From contig CP051231.1 in NCBI GenBank assembly GCA_017792405.1, positions 2,378,150 through 2,442,149 on the forward strand: 64,000 nt of DNA. The letters are read 5' to 3'. This document shows positions 8,093 through 15,318 of the stretch, piece by piece. Both the position numbers and the translations under genes were made by a program. The DNA is from Oceanicola sp. GTDB taxonomy: Bacteria > Pseudomonadota > Alphaproteobacteria > Rhodobacterales > Rhodobacteraceae. The notes beneath the pieces are model-generated. The model worked only from the letters and a program-made list of their open reading frames with translations, ran no database searches and was not told where the DNA came from. Position 1 is the stretch's first letter; every line of letters begins with the position of its first letter.

Positions 8093-10048
8093 ATGGCCGA
8101 CGATCTCCTCAGCGGAAAAGAAACCTCCACCTACGACGCCGCCTCCATCCAGGTGCTCGAAGACATGGAGCACGTCCGCCTCCGCCCCGGTATGTATATC
8201 GGCGGCAAGGACGACCGGGCGCTGCACCACATGGTCGCCGAGATCATCGACAACTCGATGGACGAGGCCGTGGCAGGCCACGCCACATGGATCGAGGTCG
8301 AGATGCACGAGAACGGCCATGTCTCGGTGCGCGACAACGGCCGCGGCATCCCGATCGGTGCCCACCCGAAAGACCCGTCCAAATCCGCGCTCGAGATCAT
8401 CTTCTGCACCCTCAACGCGGGCGGCAAGTTCTCGGGCGACAACTACGAAACCTCGGGCGGCCTCCACGGCGTGGGCTCTTCCGTGGTCAACGCCCTCTCC
8501 GATCACCTCCGCGTGGAAGTGGCGCAAAACCGCGAACTCTACGCCATGGAGTTCTCCCGCGGCGTGCCCCAGACCAAGCTGGAGAAAATCGGCGCCGCCC
8601 CCAACCGGCGCGGCACCACCGTCACCTTCCACCCCGACGCCGAGATCTTCGGCTCGCTCAAGCTCAAGCCGCACCGCCTGTTCAAGATGGCCCGCTCCAA
8701 GGCCTACCTCTTCTCCGGCGTCGAGATCCGCTGGAAGTCCGCCATCCCCGACGGCGACATGCCGATGGAGGCCAAGTTCCACTTCCCCGGCGGGCTGGCC
8801 GACTACCTCTCCGAAACCCTCGGCGAAGCCTCCACCTACGCCGAAAGCCCCTTCGCTGGCACCGTCTCGTTTGAAAAGTTCAATGCCCCCGGCAAGGTCG
8901 AATGGGCGATCAACTGGACGCCCTCGCGCGACGGCTTCATCCAGTCCTACTGTAACACCGTGCCCACGCCCGAGGGCGGCACCCACGAGGCCGGGTTCTG
9001 GGCCGCCATCCTCAAGGGCATCAAGGCCTACGGCGAGCTTGTGAGCAACAAGAAGGCCGCCACCATCACCCGCGAAGACCTTACCACCGGGGCCGGCGCG
9101 CTGGTGAGCTGCTTCATCCGCGAGCCCGAATTCGTCGGCCAAACCAAGGACCGCCTCGCCACCACCGAAGCCCAGCGGATGGTCGAAAACTCCGTGCGCG
9201 ACCACTTCGACAACTGGCTGGCTTCCAACACCAAATCCGCCGGCGCGATCCTCGATTTCCTCGTGCTCCGCGCCGAAGAACGGCTGCGCCGCCGGCAGGA
9301 GAAGGAAACCGCCCGCAAGACGGCGACCAAAAAGCTCCGCCTCCCCGGCAAGCTGGTCGATTGCTCGTCCAACAGCCGTGACGGCACCGAGCTTTTCATC
9401 GTAGAGGGTGACTCGGCCGGCGGCTCCGCCAAAATGGCCCGCAACCGCGTCAATCAGGCCCTGCTGCCCCTGCGCGGCAAGGTGCTGAACGTGCTCGGCG
9501 CCGCCTCCTCCAAGCTCACCTCCAACGCCGAGATCAACGACCTGAGCCAGGCCCTCGGCGTCGGCCTCGGCACCCGCTTCAACATCGACGACCTGCGCTA
9601 CGACAAGATCATCATCATGACCGACGCCGACGTGGACGGCGCCCACATCGCCTCCCTGCTGATGACCTTCTTCTTCACCCAGATGCGCCCGATGATCGAC
9701 GCCGGCCACCTCTACCTCGCCTGCCCGCCCCTCTTCCGCCTGACCCAAGGCGCCAAGCGCGTCTACTGCCTCGACGAGGCCGAACGCGACGAATGGCTCG
9801 AAAAGGGCATCGGCGGAAAGGGCAAGATCGACGTGTCCCGCTTCAAGGGCCTCGGCGAAATGGACGCCAAGGACCTGAAAGAAACCACGATGGACCCGAA
9901 ATCACGCCAACTGATCCGCGTGACCATCGACGAGGACGACCCCGGCGAAACCGGCGATCTGGTGGAACGCCTGATGGGCAAGAAGCCGGAATTGCGTTTC
10001 CAGTATATTCAGGAGAATGCGCGGTTTGTTGAGGAGTTGGATGTTTGA
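8093..10048 (+). CDS. parE: DNA topoisomerase IV subunit B
   Basis: The 651-residue protein is a full-length ParE. Near residue 50 is the GHKL ATP site (EIIDNSMDEAVAG), followed by NGRGIP and GGLHGVGSSVVNAL. The TOPRIM domain has EGDSAGGSAK at about 438 and TDADVDGAHI near 510. The C-terminus ends in QENARFVEELDV. With ParA/ParC it decatenates daughter chromosomes using ATP. ParE, not GyrB, is supported by the short length without a GyrB-type insert. The last roughly 20 codons use AT-rich codons unlike the rest. A low-GC gene begins inside the stop codon. Confidence 0.94.
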   Translation: MADDLLSGKETSTYDAASIQVLEDMEHVRLRPGMYIGGKDDRALHHMVAEIIDNSMDEAVAGHATWIEVEMHENGHVSVRDNGRGIPIGAHPKDPSKSALEIIFCTLNAGGKFSGDNYETSGGLHGVGSSVVNALSDHLRVEVAQNRELYAMEFSRGVPQTKLEKIGAAPNRRGTTVTFHPDAEIFGSLKLKPHRLFKMARSKAYLFSGVEIRWKSAIPDGDMPMEAKFHFPGGLADYLSETLGEASTYAESPFAGTVSFEKFNAPGKVEWAINWTPSRDGFIQSYCNTVPTPEGGTHEAGFWAAILKGIKAYGELVSNKKAATITREDLTTGAGALVSCFIREPEFVGQTKDRLATTEAQRMVENSVRDHFDNWLASNTKSAGAILDFLVLRAEERLRRRQEKETARKTATKKLRLPGKLVDCSSNSRDGTELFIVEGDSAGGSAKMARNRVNQALLPLRGKVLNVLGAASSKLTSNAEINDLSQALGVGLGTRFNIDDLRYDKIIIMTDADVDGAHIASLLMTFFFTQMRPMIDAGHLYLACPPLFRLTQGAKRVYCLDEAERDEWLEKGIGGKGKIDVSRFKGLGEMDAKDLKETTMDPKSRQLIRVTIDEDDPGETGDLVERLMGKKPELRFQYIQENARFVEELDV

Positions 10049-11016
10049 GATGGCCCTTCTCAAAGAGCAGCCCGAATGAATCTCTTTTTGACCAATTCTA
10101 CGATGCGAAGTTGCCCGATCTAATAGTTGCCAAGAAAACGCTCGCGGAAGATATAAGATTCATCTTGAAAAATGAGGGCGTAGAGCATCTGACGCTTCAA
10201 TGCAGGATCAAAGACAAAAGCAGCGCTTGCCGAAAATTTCGTGACAAGGACTATAACAAGCCCGAACAGGTCACCGATCTGCTAGGGGCTCGAATCGTCA
10301 CTCTGCTAGAGACAGACATTTTGCCTGTAGCCAGAGCAGTTTCTGAGAAACTTCTGGAAGTGGATCGAAAGAACTCCTCAGACAAACTAGTTCCACTCAC
10401 TGCCTCAAATTTTGGGTACCGATCCTACCATTTGACGGGCGTTCACACCAACTCCGGTCAGGTTGTTGAACTTCAAATCAGAAGTGCTCTTCAACACGTT
10501 TGGGCTGAGACCGAACATAAGATGCGTTACAAAGCCAGCGCTCCACTGGAGCCGCAGCGGCAGCGGGAATTCGCCCTTGTCGCAGCGATGCTGGAAATTG
10601 CAGATACCAAACTTTGTGAGATGTCGCTGTGTCAGGCTCAGAGTGATCTTGATGAAAAGACAGTTGAAGACTTTGCCGCGTTGGTTTGGGGAAATGCAAA
10701 CGTTTCACCGAACAAAGAACCACATGAGCGGGTGCGTAGATCTGTGCAATTAATCTTTGACTTCGGCATTAACGATCTCAAAGAATTGGAGGCCACTTTA
10801 GAAACAATCGACACTGATGCCCTCACAAACATATTGCAGAAAAGTGGAGTCCTAACTGGATCAGTGTATTGGACCGTTCTTATCGTGCTAGGTTTGTTTG
10901 ACTTCGAGCGCTTGAAACGGCGCGGTCGGGACTTAGAGGCGTACATAGGCGATGGATTTTTGCATCCGTTCCACTCCAGCGTAAGAGACACATTGCGCAA
11001 GAAGAGCGTCAATTAA
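10045..11016 (+). CDS. RelA/SpoT synthetase-domain protein, low GC, probably acquired
   Basis: The 323-residue protein contains a (p)ppGpp-synthetase-like SYNTH domain: RIKDKSS near residue 54, DLLGARI at 78-84 with the catalytic-type Asp, FGYRSYHL at 123-130, and VELQIRSALQHVWAETEH at 141-158 with the Glu needed for catalysis. There is no HD hydrolase, TGS or ACT domain, so it is a small alarmone synthetase-like protein with a helical C-terminal extension. It could make (p)ppGpp/(p)ppApp, or use the same fold as a toxin that modifies tRNA. The TTG start at 10045 overlaps the parE stop; another start is possible. G+C is 42-43% in counted 60-base stretches. Confidence 0.78.
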   Translation: MRWPFSKSSPNESLFDQFYDAKLPDLIVAKKTLAEDIRFILKNEGVEHLTLQCRIKDKSSACRKFRDKDYNKPEQVTDLLGARIVTLLETDILPVARAVSEKLLEVDRKNSSDKLVPLTASNFGYRSYHLTGVHTNSGQVVELQIRSALQHVWAETEHKMRYKASAPLEPQRQREFALVAAMLEIADTKLCEMSLCQAQSDLDEKTVEDFAALVWGNANVSPNKEPHERVRRSVQLIFDFGINDLKELEATLETIDTDALTNILQKSGVLTGSVYWTVLIVLGLFDFERLKRRGRDLEAYIGDGFLHPFHSSVRDTLRKKSVN

Positions 11017-11021
11017 CCCGC

Positions 11022-11162
11022 GGGGTGGCGCATCCCAACGCCCGTCCGTGCCACTTTATCCCTCAGCCTTGGCTCTCCCCCTCCACCGCGCGGCGCCCTA
11101 TCCAAAGCGCCGCCCCGGGGGGCGGGTCGGCGCTGCCCGGCGCCTTGCGGCGCGCACCGGGC
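11022..11162. repeat. dispersed structured intergenic repeat, copy A
   Basis: This 141-bp stretch matches 60044-60183. The two copies share CGTGCCACTTTATCCC and, after 39 divergent bases, a 61-base core with 57 identities. The core folds into two adjacent stems: AGCGCCG with CGGCGCT, then GCCCGG with CCGGGC around an inner CGCC/GGCG. All four differences lie outside these stems. It stands just downstream of the RelA/SpoT-domain gene and may also act as a terminator. Confidence 0.75.
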
Positions 11163-11222
11163 GGGGTCAGTCAACACCGGCAGCACCCCACCCTCCCTAA
11201 ACCCACCACCACACCACAAAAA

Positions 11223-11248
11223 GCCCCCCGCGCTCGCACGCAGGGGGC
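11223..11248 (-). terminator. intrinsic terminator of the CsbD gene
   Basis: On the minus strand a ten-pair stem (GCCCCCTGCG with CGCGGGGGGC, one G-U pair) with a six-base loop is followed by TTTTT. It lies 24 bases after the CsbD stop codon and is a textbook Rho-independent terminator. Confidence 0.8.
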
Positions 11249-11271
11249 CCGTACTCAAAGCTCAAAACCGC

Positions 11272-11478
11272 TTACGCAGCCTTCAGCCCGGCACGCCAGT
11301 CGTCGACCTGCTTTTCGGCCTCTTCACGGGCGTAGCCGTATTTCTGCTGCACGAGGCCCACGAGCTGTTCGCGTTCGCCCTTGGCTTCCTGCAGTTCGTT
11401 GTCGGTCAGCTCGCCCCACTTCTCACGGGCCGAACCTTTCCACTCTTTCCAGTTGCCTTGAATGATATCCCAGTTCAT
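11272..11478 (-). CDS. csbD: CsbD family stress-response protein
   Basis: The 68-residue protein begins MNWDIIQGNWKEWKGSAREKWG, the standard CsbD opening, followed by LTDNELQEAKGEREQLVGLVQQKYGYAREEAEKQVDDW. CsbD proteins are small, highly charged and helical, made under general stress or in stationary phase. Their molecular job is unclear. The gene is monocistronic with its own terminator at 11223-11248 and a good ribosome binding site (GGAGG) upstream of the ATG. Confidence 0.93.
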   Translation of the reverse strand: MNWDIIQGNWKEWKGSAREKWGELTDNELQEAKGEREQLVGLVQQKYGYAREEAEKQVDDWRAGLKAA

Positions 11479-11575
11479 AGCAAACCTCCTTTCGGTTTCT
11501 GCCCCCTCAACGCCGCCCTACGGCCCGAAGTTCCTTTAAACAAAGACGTAGGCGCCCCTCCGCCACAGCGCAAAA

Positions 11576-11595
11576 CGGCGGGGAAATCCCCGCCG
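11576..11595 (-). terminator. intrinsic terminator downstream of 11632-11922
   Basis: On the minus strand CGGCGGGG-ATTT-CCCCGCCG forms a perfect eight-pair hairpin followed by TTTT. It lies 36 bases after the stop codon of the small exported protein gene. Confidence 0.8.
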
Positions 11596-11631
11596 CCAGC
11601 TAGGCAAACAGCCCACCGTTTCAAGCCGCTG

Positions 11632-11922
11632 TCAGCACTCCACGCCCGGCTGCCCGCAAAGCCCGCCATCGGTCCGGCCATCCATGATGCCGCTCGCATT
11701 CGCCTTGGCCGCCTCTTCCTTTGCGCGCTTCCGGGCGGCCTTCTTCGTCTTGTACGAGGCGAAAGCCACCCAGCACTTCTCGCCGCCCTTGCAATCAGTG
11801 TTCTTGATCGCCGCGCCCCAGTAGTTGCCGGCCTTGTAAACGTCGGTTTTCCACTTCGCCGCATCGGCGGCCCCCGCACCGAGCGCCAGGATCATCGCGG
11901 CCATCATCACATGCTTTTTCAT
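11632..11922 (-). CDS. small exported protein, Lys/Ala-rich
   Basis: This 96-residue protein starts with a signal peptide (MKKHVMMAAMILALGAGAADA). The mature part has basic residues, two Cys in DCKGGEKCWVAF and two more at the C-terminus (GLCGQPGVEC), so two disulfides are likely. The middle KTKKAARKRAKEEAAKA forms a charged helix. No family was recognised. The ATG at 11922 has AAGGA just upstream. It is flanked by terminators, so it is its own transcript. Confidence 0.65.
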   Translation of the reverse strand: MKKHVMMAAMILALGAGAADAAKWKTDVYKAGNYWGAAIKNTDCKGGEKCWVAFASYKTKKAARKRAKEEAAKANASGIMDGRTDGGLCGQPGVEC

Positions 11923-12059
11923 CTCAATTCCTTTCAATCGTATCTGTTTGGCACGGCCCAAAACTCCGGGCCTGTTCAACAGATCGGGGCCGCCGTCGGG
12001 CAAAACAACCGCCAGTTGATGACAATGCCCGTCATGAAAGGAAAACCCGCCGCAAATCG

Positions 12060-12461
12060 CTATTTCTGCAGCGTTCTCAGGTACTCAAGCAGGTCAGCAA
12101 TCGCCCGGGTCGTCATGATCGGCTGGCCGGTCTCGGCCTTCACCGCCGTGTCGTCGCCCGCGAACAGTTCGGCATAGACAGGCATCGGCGAGCCGTGGCT
12201 CACCAGCGGGTCGCGCCCGTCGATCCGCATCACCACCCGCGCCACCGGAAACACCCCGCTGTTGTTTAACGCCAGTTCCGTCAGGTCCACCGGTTGCAGC
12301 ACCAGCGCGGGCGCCATCGGCCCCTGCCCGTCGGCATCCAGCCCGTGGCAGGTGGCGCAGTGCCGCTCATAGAGCACCCGTCCCTCGTGAACATCCTGCG
12401 CCGTGGCGGCCCCCGCCGCCATAAGCAACGCCGCGCCTGTCAAAACAGCCTTCATTGTCAT
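12060..12461 (-). CDS. periplasmic c-type cytochrome
   Basis: The 133-residue protein has a signal peptide ending in ATAQ and a single heme-attachment site CATCH at about residues 36-40. The downstream methionine region (GSPMPVYAELF) is the likely source of the axial Met ligand. This is a class I monoheme cytochrome of the cytochrome c family seen near oxidases and dehydrogenases. No redox partner gene is adjacent, so the electron-transfer partner is unknown. It is transcribed away from the lipoprotein gene at 12695. Confidence 0.85.
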   Translation of the reverse strand: MTMKAVLTGAALLMAAGAATAQDVHEGRVLYERHCATCHGLDADGQGPMAPALVLQPVDLTELALNNSGVFPVARVVMRIDGRDPLVSHGSPMPVYAELFAGDDTAVKAETGQPIMTTRAIADLLEYLRTLQK

Positions 12462-12594
12462 GCCTCCCTATTGTCCTGCGCCCAGTCTGCGGGCGCGGGG
12501 AGAGCGGCACCTTGATCCCCGTCAAATGCGGGCTCGGGCTGTCAACCCGGGGCGCACGGTGCGGTCATACCAAGCGGTAAAGCCAGCGCGCGTA

Positions 12595-12627
12595 TGCATG
12601 GGATGTGCATGGGTTGTGCATCAGATG
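12595..12627. repeat. three tandem 11-bp TGCAT-type repeats, copy 1
   Basis: Three 11-bp units stand head to tail: TGCATGGGATG, TGCATGGGTTG and TGCATCAGATG, followed by TG. A close relative with the same period is at 61548-61580. The array lies between divergent genes (12461 minus, 12695 plus), 68 bp from the lipoprotein start. An 11-bp period places each unit on the same DNA face, as for PhoB/OmpR-type regulators. A regulator site is an inference. Confidence 0.6.
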
Positions 12628-12694
12628 TGCCCCCTCTCTCAATCGTGGTTAACCACCGCTTGCCGCCCCCCGGAAATTTTTTAAACTCGCCCCG

Positions 12695-13381
12695 ATGCGC
12701 CTTCTGATTGCCCTCTGTTTCGTCCTTCTCGCCAGTTCCTGCGGCCGTCCGCTGACCGAGGCGGAGAAGGGATTTTTGCAGGAGATTCATGGCGATGGCG
12801 CCGACCTCTCGCGCGTGCGCCTCACCACATGGAGCAGCGTCGGCGCGATCGAGCGCACCTATCTCACCCGCCCCCGCACCACCTGCCGCGAGCTGATCCT
12901 GCCCCCCAGCACGGCCCGAAGCTTCAAGTCCCGCACAGCTGGCCTCGTGCTGTTCAACCGGATTTATCTCAACCCTGACTGGTACTTGGAAGAATATCTC
13001 GAGGGCTGGCCCAACGAGCTGAACCTGCCCGCGGCCATGTTCATCGCCCATGAGATCACCCATGTCTGGCAGTGGCAAAACCGCAAGCTCACCGGCTATC
13101 ACCCGCTGAAGGCCGCCGCCGAGCACAGGGGCAACAGCGACCCCTATCTGTTTGATCCGTCAAGCAATCCGCAGTTTCTCGACTATCCCTACGAGCAGCA
13201 GGCCAGCCTCGTCGAAGAGTTCGTCTGCTGCCGCACGCTGGACCCAGAAGGCAGCCGCACCGCCCGCCTCCGCGACCTGCTCAAACAGGTGATGGACCCG
13301 GCCCCGCTGGAGCTTTCGCGCCCCGTCGTCGCGGTGGTCCTGCCCTGGGAAGGGGCTGAAACCAAAGGGATTTGCTCCTGA
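12695..13381 (+). CDS. lipoprotein with HExxH-type motif
   Basis: The 228-residue protein begins with a lipobox (LASSC), so it should be lipidated at Cys16. Around residues 127-136 is AHEITHVWQW, an HExxH zinc-peptidase-like motif. Further down are EEFVCC and several Tyr/Asp residues that could supply a third ligand (the Glu at about 175). The motif with an alpha-helical context resembles gluzincin peptidases, but I do not recognise a named family. Catalysis is inferred. An array of 11-bp repeats lies 68-100 bp upstream. Confidence 0.7.
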   Translation: MRLLIALCFVLLASSCGRPLTEAEKGFLQEIHGDGADLSRVRLTTWSSVGAIERTYLTRPRTTCRELILPPSTARSFKSRTAGLVLFNRIYLNPDWYLEEYLEGWPNELNLPAAMFIAHEITHVWQWQNRKLTGYHPLKAAAEHRGNSDPYLFDPSSNPQFLDYPYEQQASLVEEFVCCRTLDPEGSRTARLRDLLKQVMDPAPLELSRPVVAVVLPWEGAETKGICS

Positions 13382-13509
13382 CGGCGCCCAGGGTGCGGCG
13401 CGGTAAAGGGTTCTTTCACCTTTTTGACCATACTCTGCGCGAGCGACCTCACCTTGCCCCCGTCGCGCCCACCGCCTAGCTTCGCCGCGATGAACATGGA
13501 GTGAGACCG

Positions 13510-13950
13510 ATGGGCTACGCCACTTCCGCCGCCGTGATGCTCCTTGCGGGCATCGGCATTCCGATCCTCGCGGCGCTCAATGCCTCCCTCGGGCGGCATC
13601 TCGGCTCGCCCGCCTCCGCGGCGGTGGTGCTCTTCATCGTGGCCTTTTGCGCCGCGCTCGTGACCGCCCTCGTCACCGGCCCCGCACCGCTGGCCCGCTT
13701 TGCCACGGCCCCGCGAGAGGGATTTCTCGCCGGCTTCTTCGTGGCCTTCTACGTGCTGTCGATCACATGGGTCGCGCCCTATTTCGGGGTCGGCAACGCG
13801 GTGATCTTCGTGCTGCTGGGGCAGATGATCTCCTTCGCCGTGATCGACCATTTCGGCCTCTTCGGCGCGGCCCAACACGGGCTCAGCCTCGTCCGCGCGG
13901 GCGGGATCGCTCTGATGGCTCTGGGGGTCGTGCTTACGCTGAAGGGGTAG
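13510..13950 (+). CDS. DMT superfamily transporter, YdcZ (DUF606) type
   Basis: This 146-residue protein has about five hydrophobic helices. It shows the YdcZ/DUF606 pattern: an N-terminal GIGIPILAALNASLGRHLGSP and a C-terminal LGVVLTLKG. Such proteins are half-size members of the drug/metabolite transporter superfamily and usually dimerise. The substrate is unknown. The ATG at 13510 is used with GGAG at 13498-13501; an in-frame GTG at 13501 is less likely. Its 3' end overlaps the convergent acidic-protein gene by 17 bases. Confidence 0.8.
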   Translation: MGYATSAAVMLLAGIGIPILAALNASLGRHLGSPASAAVVLFIVAFCAALVTALVTGPAPLARFATAPREGFLAGFFVAFYVLSITWVAPYFGVGNAVIFVLLGQMISFAVIDHFGLFGAAQHGLSLVRAGGIALMALGVVLTLKG

Positions 13951-14554
13951 CCGGCTCGACGCCCACAACCGCGCCTTCGGGCAGCTCGGTCACGCCGGGC
14001 AGAAAGGCCTCCTGCCCCGCCATGCGCACGGTGAGCCCCTCGTCCGAGGCCTCGAATTCCGGCTCCGCCTCCGAGGCGCCGGGCGCTTCGAACACCAGCA
14101 CATCCTCTTCCACGTCGAAGCCGCTGAGATCTTCGGAGCCCTCGTCTTCGGCCTCCGCCAGCGCCTCTTCCGCCGCCTGCGCTTCGGCCTCTTCCTCCGC
14201 CACCTCGGCGGACTCCGATTCGGCGCTCTCGCCCACGGGAACGGCGGCAGGTTTCACCGCCGTTTCAACAGCTTCCGGCCCCTGCTCAACGTCAGGCTCA
14301 CCCTCAGCCTCAGGCGCCTCGGCGACCTCTTCGGCCACCGGCTCCGCACGCTCCGCCTGCTCGGCGTCTTCGGCCATCAGCGCCAGCATATCCTCGCCAT
14401 AGGCCGCCCGCGCAGCCACGGCGGCGTCTTCCTCCGCATTCTGGAGGTTGCCCTCGCCCAGCGCCTCGTCATCGTCTTCATCGCGGCTAGCAGCGTCGCC
14501 AATGAAGCCCAGCAAGAGCATGAGCGGCATAGAGAGAATGAGTGCCCAATCCAT
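13934..14554 (-). CDS. acidic membrane-anchored hypothetical protein
   Basis: The 206-residue protein has one N-terminal transmembrane helix (WALILSMPLMLLLGFIGDAA), then a long, almost purely Glu/Ala-rich region from residue 25 to 150 (repeats of AEEE, EAEAQAAEE). A small C-terminal domain follows from about 160 to 206 (GLTVRMAGQEAFLPGVTEL). The N-terminus should anchor it in the inner membrane with a disordered, very negative spacer. No function is recognised. The composition is extreme but the frame is codon-like and the start sits close to the lolD gene end. Confidence 0.55.
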   Translation of the reverse strand: MDWALILSMPLMLLLGFIGDAASRDEDDDEALGEGNLQNAEEDAAVAARAAYGEDMLALMAEDAEQAERAEPVAEEVAEAPEAEGEPDVEQGPEAVETAVKPAAVPVGESAESESAEVAEEEAEAQAAEEALAEAEDEGSEDLSGFDVEEDVLVFEAPGASEAEPEFEASDEGLTVRMAGQEAFLPGVTELPEGAVVGVEPATPSA

Positions 14555-14643
14555 TGGCCAATGGTTAACAGAGGATTGCGGCGAAAGTTGCCCTAACGTG
14601 CCCGCCTGGGGGAAACAGCCGGTTTCGCAGGTGGAAACGCTGG

Positions 14644-15318
14644 TTAGACCAGAAGCCCGTTCTCCAGCCGCACTGTCCTGTCCATCCGCGCGGCGAGATC
14701 GAGATTGTGGGTCGCGATCAGCGCTGCCAGCCCGGTCTCGCGGACCAGTGTGACAAGGGCCTGGAACACGGTATCCGAGGTGCCCGGATCGAGGTTGCCG
14801 GTCGGCTCGTCGGCCAACAGCAGCGCCGGCCCGTTGGCTAGCGCCCGGCAAAAGGCGACCCGCTGTTGCTCCCCGCCCGAAAGCTCTGCCGGGCGGTGGC
14901 TGGCGCGTGCCTCCAGCCCCACCGTGCCCAGCAGCTCCAGCGCCCGCGCCTCGGCGTCGCCGCGCTCTACCGCATTGGCAAGCTGCGGCAGCACGATGTT
15001 CTCCAGCGCGGTGAACTCCGGCAGAAGGTGATGGAATTGATAGACAAACCCCACCTGCGCCCGCCGCGCCTCGGTGCGCCGCCCGTCCCCGAGCGATCCC
15101 ATGTCGTCGCCCAGCAGCCGGACAGTCCCGGCGGTGGGCGTGTCGAGCAGCCCGGCGATGTGCAGCAGGGTGGATTTGCCCGAGCCGGAGGGTGCCACCA
15201 GCGCCACCACCTCGCCCGCGCTCACCTGCAGCGAGGCCCCGCGCAGCACGTTGATCTCGTTCGGCTTTCCGGCGTTGTAGGTCTTCTCGATCCCGTTCAG
15301 CCCCAAGACTTCACTCAT
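14644..15318 (-). CDS. lolD: lipoprotein-releasing ABC transporter ATP-binding protein LolD
   Basis: The 224-residue ATPase has Walker A APSGSGKST near residue 42, signature LSGGEQQR near 146 and Walker B LLLADEPTGNLD near 165. With the permease next door it powers removal of lipoproteins from the inner membrane for transfer to LolA. The family is MacB/LolD-like; pairing with a LolC/E permease supports LolD. The start at 15318 overlaps the lolC/E stop (15311) by eight bases, so the two are translated together. The frame ends 90 bases before the acidic-protein gene. Confidence 0.92.
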   Translation of the reverse strand: MSEVLGLNGIEKTYNAGKPNEINVLRGASLQVSAGEVVALVAPSGSGKSTLLHIAGLLDTPTAGTVRLLGDDMGSLGDGRRTEARRAQVGFVYQFHHLLPEFTALENIVLPQLANAVERGDAEARALELLGTVGLEARASHRPAELSGGEQQRVAFCRALANGPALLLADEPTGNLDPGTSDTVFQALVTLVRETGLAALIATHNLDLAARMDRTVRLENGLLV

